Shown piece by piece: positions 5,568 to 12,109 of a stretch of 12,433 bases of DNA; positions within the stretch are counted from its first letter, which is position 1, and each line of letters begins with the position of its first letter. A program made the position numbers and the translations under genes. The notes beneath the pieces were generated by a model. That model was not told where the DNA came from and made no database searches. It saw nothing but the letters and a program-made list of their open reading frames with translations. Source of the DNA: an uncultured Clostridia bacterium (GTDB lineage Bacteria; Bacillota; Clostridia; Oscillospirales; Oscillospiraceae); NCBI GenBank assembly GCA_947383645.1, contig CANDEH010000073.1:1-12433 (forward strand). Direction: 5' to 3'.

Positions 5568-7286
5568 TCAAACCCCCTTCCTGTCCTTGGTAATCTCGGT
5601 GACGATGGTGTTGCAGACGATGATAATCACAATGGCGATGCTGCCCAAGGCCGCCGCCTGGGGAATCATGCCCGCGTCGCGGAGGGCGTAGATCTGCACG
5701 CCCAGGGTCCGGGTCTTGGGCCCGTAGAGGAGCACCGAGGTGGTGACCTCACGCATGGCCGGCAGGAAAATGAGGAAGAAGCCGGAGACCATGGCCGGGC
5801 GAATCAGGGGCAGGGTCACGTCCTTCAGGCTCTCCATGTGGCTGGCGCCGCAGGTGCGGGCCGCCTCCTCCAGGGAGGGGTGGACCTGCAAGAGGGCGGC
5901 GGAGGAGCTCTTCATGGAGAAGGACAGATACCGGGCGATGTAGGCGATGAGGATGATCCACAGCGTGTTATAGAGGCTGATGCCGAACAGCGCGCCGGAC
6001 CAGGCCAGGATCACGCCGATGGCCAGCACCGTGCCGGGGAGGGAGTAGGGCAGCACGGAGAGGATCTCCAGCGCCTCCTTGCCCCGGGGCTTGATCTTCT
6101 GCACCACGTAGGCGATGAGGGTGCCCAGGAACATACAGATGATGCCCGCGCCCACGGACAGCATCAGGGAGTTGAGGATGGACCCCTTGGTGCCGTCGGC
6201 CTTGAAGACCTTGATGTAGTTGTTGAGGGTGAAGTTCTCCGGGATGAGGGGCAGGCCGTAGGCCCGGACCAGGCTCACAAGGAAGATCATCACCAGGGGC
6301 ACCACCACAATGAGCACCAGGGTGGCGATGCACAGCACCAGCAGGGGGGCCTTGGCGCCCCGGAGCTTGATGAGGGTGGGGCGCATGCTCTTGCCCTTGA
6401 TGATGTCGTAGCTGCCGGAGGAGAGGAGCTTCTTCTGGAGGATCAGGGCCAGACCCACCACCACCACCAGCATGATGGACAGCGCCGCGCCCTGGCGGAT
6501 GCCCTCAAAGCTGCCGCCGGTGCGGGAGATGACGGCGTAGATCTTGGTGGGCAGGGTAAAGATGTTCTGGGAGAAGCCCAGGATGGAGGGCACGCCGAAG
6601 TGGGCCAGGGAGGTAGTCATGATGAGCAGGGCCCCGGCGGAGATGGCGGGCACCACCAGGGGGAGGGTGATCTTGCGGATGACGGTCATCTGCTTGGCGC
6701 CGGCGATGCGGGCGCACTCCTCCAGGGTGGGGTCCATCCGCTCCAGGGCGGAGACCACCTGCATGAAGACGAAGGGGAAGTAGTAGGAGATCTCCACGAA
6801 GATGATGCCGCCCAGGGAGTTGATGTTCACCGGGGCGCTCTCCAGGTGGAAGACGCTGACCAGGAGCTTGTTGAGGTAGCCGGAGCGGCCGTTGAGCAGC
6901 AGGTCCCAGGCCATGGCCCCCAGGAAGGGGGGGAACATGTAGGGGATGTTGAACAGCGCCCGCATGAGGCCCTTGGCCGGGATGTCGCTGCGGCCCAGGA
7001 GCCAGGCGTAGAAGGTGCCCAGGATGGTGCCCAGAAGGGTCACCCAGAAGGCGATCTTGATGGTGTTCCACATGGCCGAGAGGTTGCTGGGGTCGGTGAG
7101 CTGGCCCACGAAGAGCTGGGGGTCAAAGTGGCCCTTGAAGAAGAAGGAGTTGTAGATGATGGAGGCCACAGGGATGACCACCACGATGAGAAGCAGCACC
7201 ACGCTGAGGACGGTGAGCGCGCCGTCCATGCTGAAGCGCTTGCCGTCGATGGCCGCCAGGTCGCGGTTTCTGCCGGAACGGCTCAT
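5568..7286 (-). CDS. ABC transporter permease, fused two-domain (FbpB/AfuB-like)
   Basis: A 572-residue inner-membrane channel with two BPD_transp_1 domains in one chain. The first membrane segment is at about 25-48. Domain one ends near residue 285 and the second begins with the hydrophobic run at about 313-340. Each half has its own ATPase-coupling EAA loop: LEECARIAGAKQMTVIRKITLPLVVPAI (about 188-215) and LEEAARTCGASHMESLKDVTLPLIRPAM (about 472-499). It is therefore a natural permease dimer and needs no partner. The ATG at 7286 overlaps the stop of the upstream ATPase (ATGA) and AGGAGG lies about 10 nt before it. This layout is that of ferric/AfuABC-type importers. Confidence 0.94.
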   Translation of the reverse strand: MSRSGRNRDLAAIDGKRFSMDGALTVLSVVLLLIVVVIPVASIIYNSFFFKGHFDPQLFVGQLTDPSNLSAMWNTIKIAFWVTLLGTILGTFYAWLLGRSDIPAKGLMRALFNIPYMFPPFLGAMAWDLLLNGRSGYLNKLLVSVFHLESAPVNINSLGGIIFVEISYYFPFVFMQVVSALERMDPTLEECARIAGAKQMTVIRKITLPLVVPAISAGALLIMTTSLAHFGVPSILGFSQNIFTLPTKIYAVISRTGGSFEGIRQGAALSIMLVVVVGLALILQKKLLSSGSYDIIKGKSMRPTLIKLRGAKAPLLVLCIATLVLIVVVPLVMIFLVSLVRAYGLPLIPENFTLNNYIKVFKADGTKGSILNSLMLSVGAGIICMFLGTLIAYVVQKIKPRGKEALEILSVLPYSLPGTVLAIGVILAWSGALFGISLYNTLWIILIAYIARYLSFSMKSSSAALLQVHPSLEEAARTCGASHMESLKDVTLPLIRPAMVSGFFLIFLPAMREVTTSVLLYGPKTRTLGVQIYALRDAGMIPQAAALGSIAIVIIIVCNTIVTEITKDRKGV

Positions 7287-8374
7287 GTCGAAGCCACCTC
7301 CTTTTTAGGATAGAAGCGGTAGTTGAGCAGACGGATGCCCGTCTCCTCCCCCTCCCGGACCACGCCGTACCGGGCGGCGTCCAGGGCGTTCTGCTGCACG
7401 CGCAGCTCCTTGTCGCCCAGAGAGACGAAGTAGTCGTACTCGCTGCCCAGGAACACCGAGCGCTTCACCGTGACCTTCAGGGGGGAGTCCGGGTCGAAGA
7501 CGATGTCGTTGGGCCGCACGCCCACCTCCAGGGGCTGTCCGGCGCGGACGTCCTGGGGCAGCACGCCGTCGGGCCAGGGGAACTCCCCCCCCTCGGGCTT
7601 CAGCCGCAGGCCGCCGGCGCCGGCCTCCACGGGGATGAAGTTGGACACGCCGATAAACTCGAAGGTGAAGCGGTTGGAGGGGCGGAGGATGATGTCCTCG
7701 TCGGTGCCGATCTGGCAGAGGTTGCCGTCGGGCTCCATAATGGCCATCCGGTCGCAGAGCTGGAGGGCGGACTGCTGGTCGTGTGTGATGTAGAGGATGG
7801 TGGTGCCGCTCTTGCGCTGAATCTCCCGGATCTCCTCCAGCATCTGCTCCCGGAGCTTGGCGTCCAGGTTGGTGATGGGCTCATCCAGGACGATGATGCT
7901 GCTGTTGCTCACCAGGGCCCGGGCGATGGCCACCCGCTGCTGCTGCCCGCCGGAGAGCTGGCTGGGCAGGTGGTTGGCGTACTCGCTCATGTTGACGAGA
8001 GCCAAGGTCTCCTTCACCCGCTGGGCGATCTCCGCCTTGCCCACCCGCTTCTTTTTCAGGGGGTAGCCCACGTTCTCGCTGACGGTCAGGTGGGGCCAGA
8101 CGGCGTAGTCCTGAAAGACGATGCCGATGTTCCGGCGCTCCACCGCCATGCTGACGCGGCGGCTGGCGCTGAAGATGCAGGTGTCGCCCACGTAGATCTC
8201 GCCGGTCTCCGGCTTGTTCAGGCCCAGGAGGCAGCGGACCAGGGTGGTCTTGCCGCAGCCGGAGGGGCCCACCAGGCAGAGGATCTCGCCGTCCTTGATC
8301 TCCAGGCTGAAATCCTTCAGAATCTGGTTGGCGCCGTAGCGGAAGGAGATGTTCTTAAATGTGACGTTTGCCAA
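7283..8374 (-). CDS. ABC transporter ATPase, first ATPase of the operon
   Basis: A 363-residue ATPase, complete and apparently active: Walker A GPSGCGKTT (36-44), Q-loop VFQDYAVWPH (Q88), signature LSGGQQQR (140-147), Walker B IIVLDE (160-165), D-loop TNLD, switch His ITHDQQSA (H198), and a C-terminal TOBE-like region from about 230. It begins with TTG at 8374, supported by AGGAGG about 7 nt upstream. It follows the binding-protein gene after a 129-nt gap containing a strong hairpin. It overlaps the permease by ATGA. Together with the other ATPase it gives the operon two different ATPases for one fused permease, where a homodimer is usual. Confidence 0.93.
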   Translation of the reverse strand: MANVTFKNISFRYGANQILKDFSLEIKDGEILCLVGPSGCGKTTLVRCLLGLNKPETGEIYVGDTCIFSASRRVSMAVERRNIGIVFQDYAVWPHLTVSENVGYPLKKKRVGKAEIAQRVKETLALVNMSEYANHLPSQLSGGQQQRVAIARALVSNSSIIVLDEPITNLDAKLREQMLEEIREIQRKSGTTILYITHDQQSALQLCDRMAIMEPDGNLCQIGTDEDIILRPSNRFTFEFIGVSNFIPVEAGAGGLRLKPEGGEFPWPDGVLPQDVRAGQPLEVGVRPNDIVFDPDSPLKVTVKRSVFLGSEYDYFVSLGDKELRVQQNALDAARYGVVREGEETGIRLLNYRFYPKKEVAST

Positions 8375-8433
8375 AAAATTCCCTCCTTACTGTTGGTAGT
8401 CTCTCTTTGCGTTGTCTCTATATTTTAGCAACA

Positions 8434-8469
8434 GGGGTGGGGGGAACCCTGCTGGGTTTCCCCCACCCC
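8434..8469 (-). terminator. Intercistronic hairpin between the binding protein and ATPase genes (partial terminator or mRNA stabiliser)
   Basis: Two 16-nt arms, GGGGTGGGGGGAACCC and GGGTTTCCCCCACCCC, with loop TGCT. They pair throughout except for one position, a G-U on the plus transcript and an A-C mismatch on the minus transcript. On the minus strand it is followed by TGTTGCTAAAATA, which lacks a real U-run. Such stems commonly let the binding protein be made in excess over the membrane components, and this placement fits that. Confidence 0.6.
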
Positions 8470-8503
8470 GTGTGGGTTCGGCTGTATGGCTGGGGCGCCG
8501 GGA

Positions 8504-9586
8504 TCAGGACAGGCCGAAGATCTTGTTGAAGTTCTCCAGGTTGCTGCCGCTGTCGCTGGCCAGCTTGGCAAAGTCGCACTCCAGCATGGAGGGGATGGCG
8601 CTGAGGTCCACGGACTGCTCCACGTCGCTGCGGACGGAGACCAGGTTGTTGGCCACCAGAATCTCCTGACCCTCCTTGGAGAGGATGAAGTCATAGAGCA
8701 GCTTGCCGTTCTCCTCGTTGTTGCAGTCGGCCACCAGACCGATGGGGCTGGCGATGGAGACGGTGTCCTCCGGGTAGAGGAAGGCGATGGGGGAGCCCTC
8801 CGCCACCAGGTTGGCGGTGACGTAGTCCAGGCACACGCCCACCTGATAGGCCTGGGCGGCCAGCTGGTTGTGGGTGGCGGTGGTGCCGCTCTCCAGCAGG
8901 CAGCCGTTGTCCTTGAGCTTCTGCATGTAGTCCGCGCCGTACTTGTCAGAGCACATCATGGCGTTCATCCAGTACTTGGTGGTGCCGGCGGTGCCCGGGT
9001 CGGACATGACGATCTGGTCCTTCCACTTGGGATCCAGCAGGTCGTTCCAGGTCTTGGGGGCGTCCTCGGGCTTCACGGTGACGGTGTTGTAGGCGATGCC
9101 CACGCCCACCAGACGGGCGGCGGTGTAGTAGCCGTCGGCGTCGATGTAGGCGGGATCAAGGCCGGCGGCCTCGGGGGAGGAGTACTGCTGGAGGATGCCC
9201 TCGTCCTTGAAGGAGACGTAGTCGGCGGCGTCGCCCACCCAGATCACGTCGGCGTCCACGTGGCCGGCCTGGGCCTCGGTGGAGATCTTGGTGACCACCT
9301 TGCTGGTGCCGGCAAAGTAGTACTCCATGGTCACGCCGGGGTACTTCTTCTCAAAGCCCTCCTTGATGGCCACCAGCTGGTCCTCCTGCATGGAGGAGTA
9401 CAGCATGACCTTGCCGGAGTAGGTCTTCTCGGGGGTGCCGGTGTCGCCGGTGTCGCTGGGGGTGTTGGTGTCGGTGTTGTTCTGGCTGTCGTTGCTGCTG
9501 CCGCCGCCGTTGTTGCCGCTGTTGCAGCCGGTGAGGAGGGACAGCACCATAATCATCGCCAGAAAGAGACAAGTTACCTTCTTCAT
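8504..9586 (-). CDS. ABC transporter substrate-binding lipoprotein (FbpA/AfuA-like)
   Basis: A 360-residue extracellular solute receptor tethered to the membrane. It has a signal peptide (MKK then a hydrophobic stretch) with lipobox LLTGC, the lipidated Cys being C21, and a Gly/Ser/Asn/Thr-rich linker to about residue 50. The binding fold follows: VMLYSSMQEDQLVAIKEGFEKKYPGV, VDADVIWVGDAADYVSFKDEG, PKTWNDLLDPKWKDQIVMSDP, and the C-terminal LLYDFILSKEGQEIL. These match the ferric-binding/AfuA/PgtC-like type. The adjacent Tyr-Tyr that holds Fe(III) in FbpA proteins is absent at the aligned site, which here reads LDYVTANLVAEGSPIAFLYPED. A phosphorylated or other anionic solute is therefore more plausible than free ferric iron. 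It is the first gene of the operon. The ATG at 9586 has AAAGGAAGG about 11 nt upstream. Confidence 0.92.
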   Translation of the reverse strand: MKKVTCLFLAMIMVLSLLTGCNSGNNGGGSSNDSQNNTDTNTPSDTGDTGTPEKTYSGKVMLYSSMQEDQLVAIKEGFEKKYPGVTMEYYFAGTSKVVTKISTEAQAGHVDADVIWVGDAADYVSFKDEGILQQYSSPEAAGLDPAYIDADGYYTAARLVGVGIAYNTVTVKPEDAPKTWNDLLDPKWKDQIVMSDPGTAGTTKYWMNAMMCSDKYGADYMQKLKDNGCLLESGTTATHNQLAAQAYQVGVCLDYVTANLVAEGSPIAFLYPEDTVSIASPIGLVADCNNEENGKLLYDFILSKEGQEILVANNLVSVRSDVEQSVDLSAIPSMLECDFAKLASDSGSNLENFNKIFGLS

Positions 9587-9613
9587 TTTCCCAATTACCT
9601 TCCTTTCTGATTA

Positions 9614-9665
9614 ATAAGGGCGTCGAAGCCTGCGGATATCTGCCGCCGGCAGGGGGAACCCTTAT
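9614..9665 (-). promoter_or_regulatory. Structured leader upstream of the binding-protein gene
   Basis: ATAAGGG (9614-9620) and CCCTTAT (9659-9665) form a perfect 7-bp inverted repeat. It encloses further complementary segments: CCTGC/GCAGG and, alternatively, TGCCG/CGGCA. The closing stem ends just before the AAGGAAGG ribosome site. Folded as RNA it could influence translation or transcript stability. It matches no riboswitch I recognise. Confidence 0.4.
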
Positions 9666-9676
9666 AGCCCTATCCT

Positions 9677-9726
9677 AATATATGCAGCAGGGAAAGTGGT
9701 AGTTTAAAAACTGAAATTCAGGGAAA
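9677..9726 (-). promoter_or_regulatory. Probable activator-dependent promoter of the ABC operon with direct repeats
   Basis: The best minus-strand -10 is TATATT (9677-9682). No good -35 is found at 16-18 nt, as expected for a promoter needing an activator. Two copies of CAGGGAAA (9688-9695 and 9719-9726) lie 31 bp apart, three helical turns, in and upstream of the -35 region. That is the arrangement expected for an AraC-type activator, so they are candidate sites for the divergent regulator. The rest of the 363-bp gap (9727-9855) holds a CGG triplet run (9806-9820) and no gene. Confidence 0.35.
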
Positions 9727-9855
9727 ATCCAGATTTCAAACCTGACATCCGGGCAGACCGCCCACCGCACCGGGACAAAAGCCCCCCCGCAGGCGAGACC
9801 GGGGACGGCGGCGGCGGCGGCGCGGGCGGAGGGGCCGCTTTCTGCCGGAAAGGTG

Positions 9856-9885
9856 TTGACAGGCCTCCGCCTGTCCGCATATAAT
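9856..9885 (+). promoter_or_regulatory. Consensus sigma-70 promoter of the AraC-type sensor gene, with an inverted repeat in the spacer
   Basis: A perfect -35 TTGACA (9856-9861) and perfect -10 TATAAT (9880-9885) are separated by 18 nt. The spacer holds the inverted repeat GACAGGC (9858-9864) / GCCTGTC (9869-9875), overlapping the -35, a position suited to a repressor or to autoregulation. The sensor gene is thus likely made constitutively unless the dyad is occupied. Confidence 0.75.
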
Positions 9886-9894
9886 GTTCTCGCC

Positions 9895-9924
9895 GCGTCC
9901 GGAGGCGTCCCCTCCTTCGGACGC
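9895..9924 (+). promoter_or_regulatory. 5'-leader hairpin of the AraC-type sensor gene
   Basis: GCGTCCG (9895-9901) pairs with CGGACGC (9918-9924), and GAGG pairs with CCTC inside, with a small bulge. The stem lies between the expected transcript start (about 9892) and the AGGAGG site, so it may stabilise the leader or modulate translation. Confidence 0.4.
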
Positions 9925-9949
9925 ACCTTCACGGAGAGGAGGAGTGGCT

Positions 9950-12028
9950 ATGAAGACTGCCGCGTACCCGGCGGAGAGCGGGGTGTCCCGGCTCCACAGC
10001 CGGCTGGTCCGCTCGGGGATCGCTATTTTGCTGCTGCTGGCGTTTCTGGCGGTGTTCCTCCTGCTGTTCTTCCAGTTTCGCTCCGCCACCTTCCAGAGCA
10101 TCACCGCCGCCAACGACAGCTTTGGCGACTATGTGGACTCGGTGCTGGAGCTGACCAACGCCAGCATCCGCACCTCGGCCATGCAGATGTTCTACACCTC
10201 CTCCGTCCGCACCCTGCGCACCGGCGGGAACCTCACCTGGAAGGAGCGGACCATGGGCCAGCGGGATCTGGGCTACTTTGTCAGCAGCAGCGCCTTTGTG
10301 GACAGCGTCATGGTCTACAACCGGAGGCTGGACACGGTCTTTACCTCCGAGGACAACTACGCCTCCTGCAAGGCGGCGGATTTCCACGACCAGGAGGCGG
10401 TTTCGCTGCTGCGCCACCCGGAGAACCACTCCTATCTGGTGCCCTTCAGGCGGCAGGACGGGCAGAGCGTCCACTACTCCTTCCTCTTCTATGCGGAGGA
10501 GCCCTCCGGATACAGCGCCATGCTGCTGGACGTCAACGCCCGGTGGTATGAGGAGCAGCTTTTGGGCAGCCTCTCCCGGGAGCGGCACATGATTGTGGAC
10601 CGGCAGGGACAGGTGGTCCTGCCCTCCGTGGAGACGGCGGATCTGCCCCCCTGGGCGCTGTTCGAGGCGGCCATGGCCGACGGCGGGGACAGCGGCTATG
10701 TCCTTCCCGAGGACTCCCTCTTCGTCTCCTCCTGCTGGGTTTACCACCTTCTGGGGCAGACCGGATGGTACTATTTGGAGCATTTCCAGCTCCGGGACGC
10801 CGTCCCCGGACTTTTTCAGGTTCAGCGGGTGGTCTTTGTGGTCTTTGCCGGCGTCAGCGCCGCGGTGCTGGCCCTGCTGCTCTACCTCTTTCTCCACGTC
10901 CTGCCCCCCTTTTTCCACATCTCCCGGGCCCTGGACACCGCAAATCTGGGCGGACGGGACTCCGCGGAGAAGTTCAACGAGCTCCTCTCCAGCCACCGGG
11001 CCTATGAGGCCACACGAAAATTACAGGAGCTTCAGGCCGGGGTGTTCCCGCCGGATCTCCCCCTCCCCGTGGTGCTGATTGCGGCGGAGGGCCAGGCCGG
11101 CGGCAGGCTCCACAACCTCCTCCTCTCCGCCGGGGCGGGGGAGGTTCTGGTCTCTCAGGGGGAGCTGCAGACCGTGCTGATCCTCCCCGCCTGCACCAGT
11201 ATGGGCCGCAGCCAGCTCCTCAGCGCCCTGCGGAGCGGCGGACTGTCCGCTCCCGTCTTTATCAGCACCCCCTGTTACGCCGGCCAGCAGCTGATTGAGG
11301 CGTTCCAGGCCATTGCGGAGATGCAGCGCCTGGCCTTTCTCTACCCCAGCCAGTGGGTCTTTTGTCAGGAGCTGCTGGGCGAGTGCAACGACCCCAGCGG
11401 CTTCCGCCCGGAGACGGTGTCGGCCATGGAAGCGGCGCTGAAGAAGGGACAGCTGGAGCTGGCGCAGGCCAAGTGGCTGCTTCTGCTGGGCGACATCCGC
11501 GGGGACCGCTACAGCGCCTTCTCCTTCGCTATCCACTACGTGGACAAGATGCTCGCCGCCCTGGAGGCGGAGTACGGCGCGGAGGGCGGCGGTCCCATCG
11601 ACGGCGCCCTTACCAGCCTGGCCGCCCTTCAGGAGCACATCGACGGCCGCCTGCGGCGGATCACTGAGGCCGCCGCAGCCTCCCAGCAGCAGCTGTCGGA
11701 TATGCTCTGTGACGCGGTGTGGCGGGAGATCCACCGGCTCTACAGCGACGAGAACTGCTGTAGCCAGATGATCGCCGACCAGCTGGGGATGAGCCAGAGC
11801 CATATGAGCCGCCAATTCCGCGCGGGCACAGGAATGTCCGTCAACGACGCGGTGCAGCACGTACGCATTGACAAGGTGTGCAAGCTCCTGGGGCAGTCCT
11901 CTCTGCCGGTGGAGCAGATTGCCCGGCAGGCGGGGTACAGCAATACGAAATATTTCTTTGTGCTGTTCAAGAAGTATACCGGGAAGACGCCGGCCCAGTT
12001 CCGCAGCGAGCTGCCCGCCGCCGAGTGA
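9950..12028 (+). CDS. Membrane-anchored sensor with C-terminal AraC-type DNA-binding domain
   Basis: A 692-residue one-component regulator. TM1 is at residues about 23-43 and TM2 at about 294-316, enclosing a ~250-residue extracellular region. A cytoplasmic section (about 320-590) follows, with no receiver or kinase motifs; its first half may be a degenerate GGDEF-like fold, and a helical linker comes after. The C-terminal AraC domain (about 590-690) holds two helix-turn-helix units: CSQMIADQLGMSQSHMSRQF and VEQIARQAGYSNTKYFFVLFKKYTGKTPAQFR. The start at 9950 follows AGGAGG by 7 nt. The in-frame ATG at 9884 lies inside the -10 element, so it cannot be the main start. Membrane AraC proteins of this build in Firmicutes usually control adjacent solute importers, and the divergent ABC operon is the obvious target. 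Ligand unknown. Confidence 0.92.
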   Translation: MKTAAYPAESGVSRLHSRLVRSGIAILLLLAFLAVFLLLFFQFRSATFQSITAANDSFGDYVDSVLELTNASIRTSAMQMFYTSSVRTLRTGGNLTWKERTMGQRDLGYFVSSSAFVDSVMVYNRRLDTVFTSEDNYASCKAADFHDQEAVSLLRHPENHSYLVPFRRQDGQSVHYSFLFYAEEPSGYSAMLLDVNARWYEEQLLGSLSRERHMIVDRQGQVVLPSVETADLPPWALFEAAMADGGDSGYVLPEDSLFVSSCWVYHLLGQTGWYYLEHFQLRDAVPGLFQVQRVVFVVFAGVSAAVLALLLYLFLHVLPPFFHISRALDTANLGGRDSAEKFNELLSSHRAYEATRKLQELQAGVFPPDLPLPVVLIAAEGQAGGRLHNLLLSAGAGEVLVSQGELQTVLILPACTSMGRSQLLSALRSGGLSAPVFISTPCYAGQQLIEAFQAIAEMQRLAFLYPSQWVFCQELLGECNDPSGFRPETVSAMEAALKKGQLELAQAKWLLLLGDIRGDRYSAFSFAIHYVDKMLAALEAEYGAEGGGPIDGALTSLAALQEHIDGRLRRITEAAAASQQQLSDMLCDAVWREIHRLYSDENCCSQMIADQLGMSQSHMSRQFRAGTGMSVNDAVQHVRIDKVCKLLGQSSLPVEQIARQAGYSNTKYFFVLFKKYTGKTPAQFRSELPAAE

Positions 12029-12043
12029 GGGCGAGGCCGCTCT

Positions 12044-12069
12044 GCCGCCGGGCCGAAACACCCGGCGGC
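12044..12069 (+). terminator. Possible terminator of the AraC-type sensor gene
   Basis: A 9-bp GC stem, GCCGCCGGG / CCCGGCGGC with an 8-nt loop, 15 nt after the stop codon. The following sequence has only short T-runs (GGTTTGCATTT), so it is a weak intrinsic terminator at best. Confidence 0.5.
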
Positions 12070-12080
12070 GGAAAGCCGGT

Positions 12081-12109
12081 TTGCATTTGTCTGTTATTTG
12101 CGGTATAAT
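12081..12109 (+). promoter_or_regulatory. Promoter-like sequence entering the tandem repeat
   Basis: TTGCAT (12081-12086), 17 nt, then TATAAT (12104-12109), which is the left edge of the first repeat palindrome. Later repeat copies keep the TATAAT but have no comparable -35. No gene follows within the window, so this may be chance, or it may drive an RNA through the array. Confidence 0.3.

Noticed and set aside
4569..7313. A 914-codon open frame on the plus strand opposite the ABC operon
   Set aside because: Its translation is low-complexity, rich in Gly, His, Asp, Glu and Val, as expected from the complement of GC-rich codons. The minus strand encodes intact, motif-complete ATPase and permease genes.
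8486..9610. A 374-codon plus-strand frame opposite the binding-protein gene
   Set aside because: Val/Gly/Ala-rich antisense of a clear lipoprotein gene; no ribosome site or recognisable domain.
9806..9820. CGG triplet run as a functional repeat
   Set aside because: Five perfect triplets in a very GC-rich gap are within what base composition can produce, and no function can be supported.
9884..9949. Earlier in-frame ATG for the AraC-type sensor
   Set aside because: It lies inside the -10 hexamer TATAAT, so a transcript from that promoter would not contain it. It also has no ribosome site.
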